From a virus, in the IMG/VR virus record IMGVR_UViG_3300020424_000002, positions 1 through 64,000 of that record: a DNA stretch of 64,000 nt; one strand, written 5' to 3'. Below, one piece after another: positions 16,973-26,000 of the stretch (position 1 is its first letter; each line of letters begins with the position of its first letter). The position numbers and the translations under genes were made by a program. A model generated the notes under the pieces. That model saw only the letters and a list, made by a program, of their open reading frames with translations. It was not told the origin of the DNA and searched no databases.

Positions 16973-18424
16973 TTAATAACTACCACCATCTATTGCAGTA
17001 ATTGAAACTGCACCAGATGATACTGTAAATTCACTTGCATTAAAGGATGCAATACCTTTGTTAGTTGCAGTAGCATCTTCTGCTGATAAAGTTATACTAC
17101 CAGCACCATTTGTTACATCAATACCTTCTCCAGCAGTCAATGTTCCTAATTGCATATCTCCATTTGAAGTATGTCCCATTAGTATCTGACCATTAGTTGG
17201 TGCAGAACCATCTACACTTGTAATTGAACCAGCAAGGTCTAGTGAACCAATATCTAAATTACCTTTTGTACCAGATATTATAGAACTAGTATCTGTTGCA
17301 TCTGGAACAAATGTAAATTTACCTGTACTATCATCAAATCCGAAGAACCCTAATTTTGCAGCTGAACCATTGTGGTATCTAAACTCGATACCTCTATCTT
17401 TGTTATCGTCTGAGCCTGGAGCTGTATCTCCACCCACTACAAAGATTGGGTCATCAACTGTAACTGTTGTACTGTTTACAGTTGTTGTAGTTCCATTGAT
17501 AGTTAAATTACCATCAACTGTAAGGTTATTACCTATAGTTACATTGTCTGGTAATCCAATTGTTATTCCTTGACCACTTGCAACTGTCTCAATCTCGTTA
17601 GTTGTACCAGATATAGTTAATGATTGAGAATCTAAATCTACTGAACCTGTTCCACTGTCACCAGCAGTATCTAAATCTTGAGCAGTTATATTTGTATCTA
17701 CATAATCTTTAACTGCAGCTGATGTTGGAATTGTTGTGTCATTATCATTTGAACCAATTCCTTCACTTTCTATTACTAAGAAAGAATCGTTTAGACTTAC
17801 TGCACCACTTGATACAGTAAATTGTGAACTGTTAAATGATGCAAGACCTTTGTTTGTTGTGCTTGCATCTTCTCCTGCTATGGTGATAACATTATCACCT
17901 ACTGTTGTATCAATACCTTCACCACCAGTGAAAGTTAAAGTCTCACCAGTTGAGAATGAATCATTTGACCCACTATCTGCAGCTAATGATAAACTTGATA
18001 CTACTGTTGCAAATTCTAACTGACCAGCACCATTTGTTCGAATGAACTGTCCAGAAGAACCATCACCATCTGGTAATGTAAATGTAGTATCACTTGTTAC
18101 TGCATTTGGTGCTTTAAGTGCTACAAAGTTAGTACCATTGTCGGTATCTTCGAATAATTGTAAACTACCACCAGTTGAACTTCCATTCCCTACTTTGAAG
18201 TTTGCTGGTGTTGGTGTTGTACCATCTAAAATATCTGTATAGTATTTACCACCTAATTTTTGTATTACTGCACTACCACCACTATCTTGGGACTCGACAT
18301 ATAGGATTGCACCACTTCCACTATTGGAAGCATCCATTGAATATGCTAATTCACCTTGTTGTAGGTCAGATACAGTAGGGGCAGAAACACCTGTGCTTCT
18401 TTTTATCTGAATTACTGTTGCCAT
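16973..18424 (-). CDS. Modular tail fibre protein
   Basis: 483 residues. The N-terminus (VIQIKRSTGVSAPTVSDL then QQGELAYSMD) is the same head-domain type as in the 412-residue fibre. It is followed by Gly/Ser/Thr/Asp-rich beta modules: STTNKGLASFNSSQFTVSSG (twice in variant form), NLTVDGNLTINGTTT, and a VGGDTAPGSDDNKDRGIEFR segment. The last residues AIDGGSY match the end of the next small protein (IDGGTY). Modules are shared with the 1349- and 864-residue fibres, indicating recombination between fibre genes. Confidence 0.78.
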   Translation of the reverse strand: MATVIQIKRSTGVSAPTVSDLQQGELAYSMDASNSGSGAILYVESQDSGGSAVIQKLGGKYYTDILDGTTPTPANFKVGNGSSTGGSLQLFEDTDNGTNFVALKAPNAVTSDTTFTLPDGDGSSGQFIRTNGAGQLEFATVVSSLSLAADSGSNDSFSTGETLTFTGGEGIDTTVGDNVITIAGEDASTTNKGLASFNSSQFTVSSGAVSLNDSFLVIESEGIGSNDNDTTIPTSAAVKDYVDTNITAQDLDTAGDSGTGSVDLDSQSLTISGTTNEIETVASGQGITIGLPDNVTIGNNLTVDGNLTINGTTTTVNSTTVTVDDPIFVVGGDTAPGSDDNKDRGIEFRYHNGSAAKLGFFGFDDSTGKFTFVPDATDTSSIISGTKGNLDIGSLDLAGSITSVDGSAPTNGQILMGHTSNGDMQLGTLTAGEGIDVTNGAGSITLSAEDATATNKGIASFNASEFTVSSGAVSITAIDGGSY

Positions 18425-18437
18425 CTATTTCTCCTAA

Positions 18438-18677
18438 TTAATAAGTCCCACCATCAATATTATTGGCAGCTTCAAACTTATTCGTAGTTGCATCAAATAT
18501 AAGGGTCGTTCCACTTTGCAATGTTTCAGTAGTTGTATCTACATTCTGTAGTTCATTTAAAGATATACTACTTGCATCTACTTGTCCTATTGCAACTTGT
18601 TTCACCTGTTTATTCTGAGGATTTGCAACCTTTAATGAAATATTAGGTTGTTGAGTCACTTTTACTTGAGTAGTCAT
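18438..18677 (-). CDS. Small virion-region protein ending in a shared fibre tip
   Basis: 79 residues. After a polar start (VTQQPNISLKVANPQNKQV) it has a SLNELQNVDTTTE segment and ends with NIDGGTY, the same last residues as the 483-residue fibre located 13 bp downstream. It may be a small fibre collar or N-terminal adaptor, or a remnant of a longer fibre gene. An AGGAG site precedes the ATG, and the upstream gene ends 2 bp before. Confidence 0.6.
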   Translation of the reverse strand: MTTQVKVTQQPNISLKVANPQNKQVKQVAIGQVDASSISLNELQNVDTTTETLQSGTTLIFDATTNKFEAANNIDGGTY

Positions 18678-18679
18678 AA

Positions 18680-19015
18680 TTAACTCCTAGAAACGCTTGG
18701 TGTCATAATTAATTGACCTTCCATTAATCTTGTTTTATCTCCACTTGCATCTGTCTGTAATACATCATAAACATATCTACCAGCTTCAATTGCAGCGGTT
18801 TGTACATCGGTAAGACTTAATGTTAAGTTCCCACCTATTCCATCATGTGAGGCAGTGAATGTTCCCTTGACTGTAGAAGAACCATGACTTTTTCTTATTT
18901 GTGCAAGAAAAGTTGAACCTGTCAAATTTAATGCAGAGTTTGTAGAATCAGTTAAAGCAATAGATATAGAAAAGTCTATACCTTGGTCTACGAATAAATT
19001 ACTGATACTTGCCAT
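18680..19015 (-). CDS. Small virion protein, BppU/Ig-like beta domain
   Basis: 111 residues. The pattern VDQGIDFSISIAL ... LNLTGSTFLAQIRKS ... GNLTLSLTDVQTAAIEAGRYVYDVL ... LMEGQLIMTPSVSR is widespread in cyanophage and other marine phage structural proteins and resembles the BppU-type baseplate/fibre adaptor domain. It probably connects a fibre to the baseplate. A perfect TATAAATA element is 32 nt upstream of the ATG, so this gene likely starts a late fibre transcript. Confidence 0.75.
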   Translation of the reverse strand: MASISNLFVDQGIDFSISIALTDSTNSALNLTGSTFLAQIRKSHGSSTVKGTFTASHDGIGGNLTLSLTDVQTAAIEAGRYVYDVLQTDASGDKTRLMEGQLIMTPSVSRS

Positions 19016-19047
19016 AAAATACTACCTTTTGATGTTAATTCTAGTAG

Positions 19048-19055
19048 TATTTATA
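19048..19055 (-). promoter_or_regulatory. Late promoter upstream of fibre operon
   Basis: TATAAATA on the minus strand in a 62-bp intergenic gap, 32 nt before the ATG at 19015. Intergenic position and correct direction give it better support than most sites here. Confidence 0.6.
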
Positions 19056-19077
19056 TCTTTTGAACTTTTAGATGGTT

Positions 19078-19623
19078 TTAATAAGGCAACCTATCTATTA
19101 CTAAATGTATTCTGTCTATGTCACTTTCGTTTCTAACACCATGATTTTTTGTGTTCTCTAATTCATAAACATTACCTTTCTCAAGATAATAGTCTTTATC
19201 TAAACATTTCATGTAAACTTTTGGATTAGTAACAATTGGTATATGGTATCTTCTAGTTTTAGAAAAAATATTTTCTCTGCCAGTAGGTACATCTTGATGT
19301 TCTCTAACACTACAACCTGCTAAAAGTTTTATGAATACAGCATTTATTAATTTTGCAGGGCCATGAATACTATCTAAAGTTCTATTAATATCATCTAATT
19401 CATTAGCAAACAAAAGATATTCTTCGTGATATTCTATTTGATTGTATTCGTTAGATTGGTTTGGGTCAAAATCTCTTTTATTTGCTGACCATTTAAGAGG
19501 TATACAACGAGTATCTTCATGAGCACCACCTCTGCGTTTAGTCCAAACTTCCCATCTTTCTTGAGTAATAGGATTTAATTTTTCAATGAGATTATCGGCA
19601 TTTATAGAAAAAAGTGTTTGCAT
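19078..19623 (-). CDS. Aspartyl/asparaginyl beta-hydroxylase-like 2OG oxygenase (third)
   Basis: 181 residues. It shows the Asp_Arg_Hydrox pattern: REHQD with His109 and Asp111, RRYHIPIVTNP, the strand GNVYELENTKNHGV with His161, and DRIHLVID with Arg171. This family hydroxylates Asp/Asn/Arg residues. Its position between fibre genes, overlapping the upstream gene by 1 nt, suggests that it modifies a fibre or another virion protein; that is inference. It is shorter than cellular enzymes but has the whole catalytic core. Confidence 0.82.
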   Translation of the reverse strand: MQTLFSINADNLIEKLNPITQERWEVWTKRRGGAHEDTRCIPLKWSANKRDFDPNQSNEYNQIEYHEEYLLFANELDDINRTLDSIHGPAKLINAVFIKLLAGCSVREHQDVPTGRENIFSKTRRYHIPIVTNPKVYMKCLDKDYYLEKGNVYELENTKNHGVRNESDIDRIHLVIDRLPY

Positions 19624-20294
19624 TAATCTGCATCTACTGTAAGACCAAAAGGATATAGAGTCCCAGTGTCAGGCAATGCTCCATTACCACTACCATCTCG
19701 AGGATAAGATTCAGATATATCATTAATATCAAGAACTACCCTTGCTAGATTAGAATTATTAGTGGAAAAGTAATTTCCATTATTATTCATCCATCGAGTA
19801 TACGCCGTAGCACTACCGCCTGGAGCAACTGCCACTACTATTATGGCACCATCATAATCACCTTCACCTTCATCTTCCCAAAAAGACCTAGCAAAATATT
19901 GAATAACACTAGTATTATTAGTATATGTATAACTATTACCCCCTGTATAATAGGTGGAAAAAGTGTTACCATATGCGAAACTTCTCCTTCGAGAAGTAAT
20001 GGTCTGATGACCTACAAAACTATGTACACTTCCACTCCAAGATGGGCCGTCACCATAGACTGCAATAGGTGCTGTTCCACGATTACTTACGCCAGGGAAT
20101 CCATCTTGATAAGCACCACGACATTGACTAAAACTTTTTGCTCCAGCTTTACTTTTTTTAAATCCTGTAAGATTTCTTATTCTTTGATGATTAAAATTTA
20201 TTGTTGTACCGCTTGTCCCGCCAGACTCTACATGGATTTGATTTAAACTTATTGGCCCTGTTGAGGGTAGTGTTGTACCTTGCCAAAAAGGCAT
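19623..20294 (-). CDS. Fibre-region virion protein (LPSTGPISLNQI type)
   Basis: 223 residues. The N-terminal LPSTGPISLNQIHVESGG is a widespread phage virion motif, often at the start of fibre or collar proteins. The rest is Gly/Ser/Tyr/Asn-rich beta sequence with a YGDGPSWSG segment and a central IQYFARSFWEDEGEGDYDG. It overlaps the start of the hydroxylase gene and the end of the S74 fibre by 1 nt each. This coupling makes it a plausible hydroxylase substrate or fibre tip, which is speculative. Confidence 0.7.
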   Translation of the reverse strand: MPFWQGTTLPSTGPISLNQIHVESGGTSGTTINFNHQRIRNLTGFKKSKAGAKSFSQCRGAYQDGFPGVSNRGTAPIAVYGDGPSWSGSVHSFVGHQTITSRRRSFAYGNTFSTYYTGGNSYTYTNNTSVIQYFARSFWEDEGEGDYDGAIIVVAVAPGGSATAYTRWMNNNGNYFSTNNSNLARVVLDINDISESYPRDGSGNGALPDTGTLYPFGLTVDAD

Positions 20295-22888
20295 TAAACT
20301 TTCTCCTTTAATGTTTTGATTTCTTCTGAAAGTTCTTTAATAGATTCTACTAAAAGACCTACAACATTACCATATCTAATTGCTAGATGACCATTACTGT
20401 TCCAGAAATTAGTTTTATATACTGCTTCTGGAAGAACCTTTTGTACTTGTTGTGCAATCAATCCAGTCATTGCTCTACCATCATTTTTATATGTCCAGTT
20501 AATTCCATCTAAAGACATTACTTTGTCTAATGCATTATTAATAGGTGTAATGTTTTCTTTTAATGTAATGTCAGATGTACCATAGTATGCTGTAATATCA
20601 CCAGTAGACCTAAGTTCTGTACCAGTTACTACTCCAAAACTTACATTAGTACCAGCACCAGATGTAAGATAACCAGAAGGATTACTACTATTATATGGTG
20701 TATATCCTAATGCAGTTGTAACCATAGATGATGTAATACCTGTTATATAACCAGCACCATTTGTTAATTGATTATTGTTTGATGGTATAGTTGGTAGTCC
20801 AGATAAACTAGAATATGCACCATTGAAATTACTTGTTCCAGCACCTATCAAATTTCTTATTTCAGTTGCTGATATTCCAGAGTTAAGAGATGGTGACGAA
20901 CCATCACTTAATATTGCTGGTGTTCCTGTGTCATTTACAATTGTTGGTAAACCAGATAAACTAGAATATGCACCATCAAAATTAATTGTTGCAGCTGTTC
21001 CAAGACCTATTACATCTCTTATTTCAGCTGCTGATATTCCAGAGTTTAAAGAAGGTGTTGAACCATTACTTGTAATTGCTGGAGTTTGTGTTACATCTGT
21101 TGAAAGGTCTATTGTTCCATCATTATCATCATAAGTAACTGTAATACCAGATTCAGTATTACTAGAGAACATTGCACCTACAGTGTCCTCAATAAATTCT
21201 GTATCAATTGAAATTGCACCACTTGATATACCAAAATGAGTTGAATTAAAAGATGCAATACCTTTATTAGTTGCACTGGCATCCTCACCAGTAATTGTTA
21301 CTGTTGAACCAGATACAGCAGTATCTATACCTTCACCACCAGCTATATCTATGGTTGTACCTTCGGTTACTGATTTACTTCCACTATCTGCCTCTACACT
21401 CCACCCAGAATATGTATCAACTGCATTTGTACTTGCAGATGTTACTCTACCAAATGCATCAATTACTAAAGCTGGGATTGCACTTGCAGAACCATATGTT
21501 CCAGCAGTTACACCACTATCTGCAAGTCCTAGTGTAACTGAATTTGTTTCTCCACCAGCATTTGATTCTGATGCAGTAAGTTCTCCAGAGTCTACATTGA
21601 CATCTGAAACATAGGGGCCAGATGTTTTTGTTCCTAGAGTTACAGCATTATTTGCAATTGCATCTGTGTCTACTGCATCGTCAGCCAACTCACTAGCACC
21701 AACTGCGTTTGCAGCTATTTCTGAACTTCCAATTGTATTCGCTGCAATATTACCACCAACAATTGTGTTGTCAGCAATCATTGAACTTACAATTGCATCG
21801 TCTCCTATTACAAAATCTAAACTACCAACACCACTACCATTATCATCATATGTGACTGTAATACCTGTTTCAGTATTACCAGAAACCATTGCACCAACAA
21901 TGTCTTCAATCTCTTCTTGAGTTTTACCTGTTGATGATATTACTAATGAATCAGAACCATCGGTATAAGTAACTGTTGTTGAACCAGTACCAGATATAAA
22001 TGCACCTACAATATCCTGTACTCTTTCTTGTAAACTACCACCTGTAAATGAAACATCTCCCTCTGCAAGTGTGACTGCACCTGTTTTACCAGCAACACTG
22101 GTCACTGGTGCATCTGCTTGACTGAATGAAATTACACCTGTTGAATTATCGTATGAGATATCTCCACTTGCAGTTATAGCTCCTCTGACTGCAGCTTGTA
22201 ATCCTTGAATATCACCTATTGCAATATCTCCACCTGCTTTTTGCAGTTTCATTCCACTTCTTAAACTTAAGTTAGCATTGACATCAACCTTGTTTGAAGA
22301 ACCACCAGCATTTAAAAATATATCTGCACCATCTGATTCTATCTGTACACCAACTCCAGATGGGGGAGCAGTGACAATACCAGTTGCATCTGCATTAATT
22401 ACAACTCCACCTGTAGTATCATGATTGTAAATAGAACCAGCACCAGTCTTAGTCCATTGTGTTGTTGCAGCTTGAGTTGCACCAGCAACACCTTCGTATG
22501 AACCTGTAAAGGATGTAATTCTTATAATGTCTGAATTTGCAGCTGATGTTGCAAGAGTAATACTTGTACCATTGGTTGCAGAATAGTCTGTACCACTTCT
22601 AAGTAGTGTACCATTCTTAAATACTAGTAGTCTATTAACAGAATACTGTAGTGTTTCACCAAAGTTATCTGTACCACTAAATGTTCTATTTGAACTTGAA
22701 CCATCTGAACCATCGAATTCAAAGTCTTGAAAAAAGAAATACTGGTCAATGATACTATTAATAGAATCTACTAAAGAACCTTTTTGACTGGTTCTAAGCG
22801 AACCTAATCCACCAACTTCATCTACTAAGTCGTTATACGATTGTCTAAACTCTTCTAAAGTTTGATTATTACTTACATTCTTCGCCAT
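20294..22888 (-). CDS. Tail fibre with C-terminal S74 intramolecular chaperone
   Basis: 864 residues. Modules shared with the other fibres fill the shaft (IEDTVGAMFSSNTESGITV, NKGIASFNST). The last 93 residues are a peptidase_S74 chaperone: SDITLKENI with the Ser772/Lys777 dyad, then MSLDGINWTYK, MTGLIAQQVQKVLPEAV and a C-terminal coiled coil. These domains help trimerise beta-helical fibres and then cut themselves off before the Ser. An N-terminal segment (SLVDSINSIID) resembles fibre attachment sequences. Likely a long receptor-binding fibre. Confidence 0.88.
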   Translation of the reverse strand: MAKNVSNNQTLEEFRQSYNDLVDEVGGLGSLRTSQKGSLVDSINSIIDQYFFFQDFEFDGSDGSSSNRTFSGTDNFGETLQYSVNRLLVFKNGTLLRSGTDYSATNGTSITLATSAANSDIIRITSFTGSYEGVAGATQAATTQWTKTGAGSIYNHDTTGGVVINADATGIVTAPPSGVGVQIESDGADIFLNAGGSSNKVDVNANLSLRSGMKLQKAGGDIAIGDIQGLQAAVRGAITASGDISYDNSTGVISFSQADAPVTSVAGKTGAVTLAEGDVSFTGGSLQERVQDIVGAFISGTGSTTVTYTDGSDSLVISSTGKTQEEIEDIVGAMVSGNTETGITVTYDDNGSGVGSLDFVIGDDAIVSSMIADNTIVGGNIAANTIGSSEIAANAVGASELADDAVDTDAIANNAVTLGTKTSGPYVSDVNVDSGELTASESNAGGETNSVTLGLADSGVTAGTYGSASAIPALVIDAFGRVTSASTNAVDTYSGWSVEADSGSKSVTEGTTIDIAGGEGIDTAVSGSTVTITGEDASATNKGIASFNSTHFGISSGAISIDTEFIEDTVGAMFSSNTESGITVTYDDNDGTIDLSTDVTQTPAITSNGSTPSLNSGISAAEIRDVIGLGTAATINFDGAYSSLSGLPTIVNDTGTPAILSDGSSPSLNSGISATEIRNLIGAGTSNFNGAYSSLSGLPTIPSNNNQLTNGAGYITGITSSMVTTALGYTPYNSSNPSGYLTSGAGTNVSFGVVTGTELRSTGDITAYYGTSDITLKENITPINNALDKVMSLDGINWTYKNDGRAMTGLIAQQVQKVLPEAVYKTNFWNSNGHLAIRYGNVVGLLVESIKELSEEIKTLKEKV

Positions 22889-23087
22889 TGCATTTTTCCA
22901 AAACCTGTGTCATCATCATTTTTAATTCTGACATTTCTAATTTTAATTGTTCTATCTCACCATTTTTTGCTTGTATAAGAGTTCTTCGTTTTTTATACAA
23001 AGTATAAGCATCCTTATCAGTATTTATAACTGCTTTGCTAAATTCATCTTTTACAAGATGTTTATGTCCTTCTACTTTTTTACGCAA
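22869..23087 (-). CDS. Small coiled-coil protein
   Basis: 72 residues, lysine-rich at the start, with a C-terminal heptad-like helix (AKNGEIEQLKLEMSELKMMM). Its 5' end overlaps the large upstream gene by 8 bp and its 3' end overlaps the S74 fibre start by 20 bp. No family is recognised. Conserved tight overlaps suggest a true gene, perhaps a fibre assembly factor. Confidence 0.6.
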   Translation of the reverse strand: MRKKVEGHKHLVKDEFSKAVINTDKDAYTLYKKRRTLIQAKNGEIEQLKLEMSELKMMMTQVLEKCNGEECK

Positions 23088-26000
23088 GTGCTATACTCCT
23101 AAATGCTCTTATTGCACATGGTTCAACTGTTCTTTTACTTTGCATTACTACTTTGATTGCAAATCCTACAAACTCTTCTAAGTCTAGTGCATCATATTCA
23201 TATGACCTAAATTTGCCTGAGTCTGCATCTGGTACATTTGTAGTTGCAAATTCTGTCCATCCTAGTTCTTCAAATGGAAGAGTAGAATCTGATTTTAATA
23301 ATTTAAAGTATGTTCTTATCTGTCCATCTGCAATACCTGCTGGTCTAAATCCATCAAAGACAACTTTAAGTTGTGATGCTGGATTTTCTAATTGTACTAA
23401 TCTTGTACAGTAGATAGCTGCATTGTTATCACCTTCTGGTTCTGTTGATGCAACTGTTCCTGTATTAGTTGCAGTAGTACCAGCATCAATTCTGTTCATA
23501 ATAGTGTTTGCACCTATAGAACCGACATCAACTACTGGTGAAACAAAATCAGATGTCGATGTCATATCAAGTTCTAATTTAAATGATTTAACTCCAGACA
23601 TATTATCAGTTTCGTTTACCTCTGATGCAACAATCCCAGAATTAAATAAGAAGTTATTGTCGTTAAGAACAATTACTTCACCAGCAGAGTTTCTAGAATA
23701 ACTATTATCATCACCATTTATTTGTCCTGTAGTTGTTCTAAATATTTCAGATGTTATTCCTGTTTTAGGATGTATTATATTAGGTACTAAAGTATGCAGT
23801 ACATCGTAGTACATATTTTCTGTTGCAGTGACATCTTCACCACCACCTCTTGTAGGTTCAACTGCACCTAACATAGTAGATGGTATAGACACATCAAATT
23901 CATATGAATCCATATCAAAAGATGCAATTTGATTTGTTGCGTTGATTAAACTAATAGGTATTCCACCTAATGAATCTTCTACAGTGTTTACTGTAATTGT
24001 AACAAATGCATCTGAACCAGTACCACCAACTTGACTATTAGGAATTTGAAAAGTTTCATTAACTGCATATTGTGAGCCTGGGTTGTTTAGTTTTACTGTA
24101 CCAGATGTAATTTGATTTGTATCCGATAATGTTAAATTAAATGTTGCACTTTTACCATTTCCACTTGCAATTCCAGTTGCAGTATATGAACCAGCTGCAC
24201 CAGCAGCAGTTCCTGCTGGACTTCCTACTGTAAATGTTCTAATACTATTAGACCTATCACCTTTTACATTTGCAAGTATAACTTTAGAATCTGTATCATA
24301 CATACCATGTGCTTGATGGAATACTTTTACTCTGTCTCTATCTGCACTACCAAAAACTTGAACTGGATTGTTTTTTAGTTTTTTAACTGGTACTGCATTA
24401 TTTTCTAATACAACTTTACCAGATGATGAAGTAAACTTACATCTGTTAATATTGAATTTTAAATCTTGTAATTGTTCTGGTGTCCATGTTGAACTGTTTT
24501 GTGATTTAAATAATACACCAGCATATGGTTGTTTGTCAATTGGTTCTTTTGTATGTACATCAAAGTCACCCATTTCTGCAACCCATGTTAAATATGCATT
24601 TGAGTTTGATTCAAGTACAAAACAATATTCTGTTTGTGGATTTAAATAAACTGGTGCTGGAAAAGTAAACTTAGTAGGTGTTTGTGCATTTACACTAACA
24701 TTAACTTCATTTGGATATAAAGTTTTTTCTGCAAGAGGTAATACTTTTTGAGTTGGTGAACCATTTAACATTTGTCTAATAGAACATGTCACTGGTAAAC
24801 CACCACCATCTTTTGCACTAAAGAATACTTCGATTGAATTTATAAACACACCTTCTTCTTTTTCTATTAAGAATGATTGTGCAAGTGGGTCAACCCATCT
24901 TGTTGATGAGTTTGTTGTGACTAATTGTCCACCTCTTGCTTCGTTTACTGTTTCTTGTACTACTCTACCATTTCTTGTAGATATAAATTCTGTTTGTTGA
25001 GATGTTAATGAACCATTTGCCATAAAGTTAGTAAATGCAGATGTAGTAGATAATTCACTATCTACTGTTGCAGTATCAGTAACCTTTAATGTTCTAATAC
25101 CAGTTTCAAATCTAAGTGCATCTGTATTAGGTACAGTAAAGATTGCATTTAATTTACCTTGGTTATCTGTTTTTAATTGTGTTCCTTTTGCAGTTCCACC
25201 ACTTACACCATAAGTTGCAGATGAAGGAGTACAATGTGCATTTACTTGAACATTATCAAAAAATACATTTAATGCAGTATTTGGTTTTAACAATTCACCA
25301 GATATGGTTATATCGATAGTTCTCATGAAGTTGATTGCAGATACACCTACAACTCTATCTGCTCTTGTTTCTACAATATCTTCAACAACATTTGTGACTA
25401 TACCTGTTCTAGATTCTACTGTAGGAATAGTTCTTGTCACTGTGGTACGAACACCCCTTCTTCCTCTTCTTCTTCTGAATCTTCTTCTTCGTCCTCTTCT
25501 CCTTTCTGGTTCTGCTTCAAAGTCACCACGAGCTATACCAGAAAATCTTCTTGTCTCAATTACTTCATCTGATTGTCTTGTAATTATTGGAGCTCCTGCC
25601 CATGTTTGTTGCCAGTCATTCCATACTGTTCCTACTTCTACACCAGCTAATATTGCATCAAAATTACCTTCTTGAGAACTTATAATATTTGGTAATTGTT
25701 CCATGTCATGCCAAACATCTTTATCTGGACTTAATTCTAATCTACCTACAAAGTTTGCAACATCATATGGGTTTACATTAACTTGTTTAGATGCTTTTGT
25801 AGATGTGATATGTGTTTCTTCTGTAAATGGTAATGTAAGTAAATCACCACTTCTAGTTATTGTTGATGATAAACCACTATTATAACTTAAATCAAAATAA
25901 TTTGTTCTATGTGCTGGACGACATACTCCATTTTTCTGGTCTATTGATACACCATAATCTGGATGAAATACATCTCCGACTCCATGACCTTTGAATGCAT

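Noticed and set aside
23021-23028. TATAAATA inside the 72-residue gene
   Set aside because: It is in coding sequence, over 130 nt before the next start; weak as a promoter.
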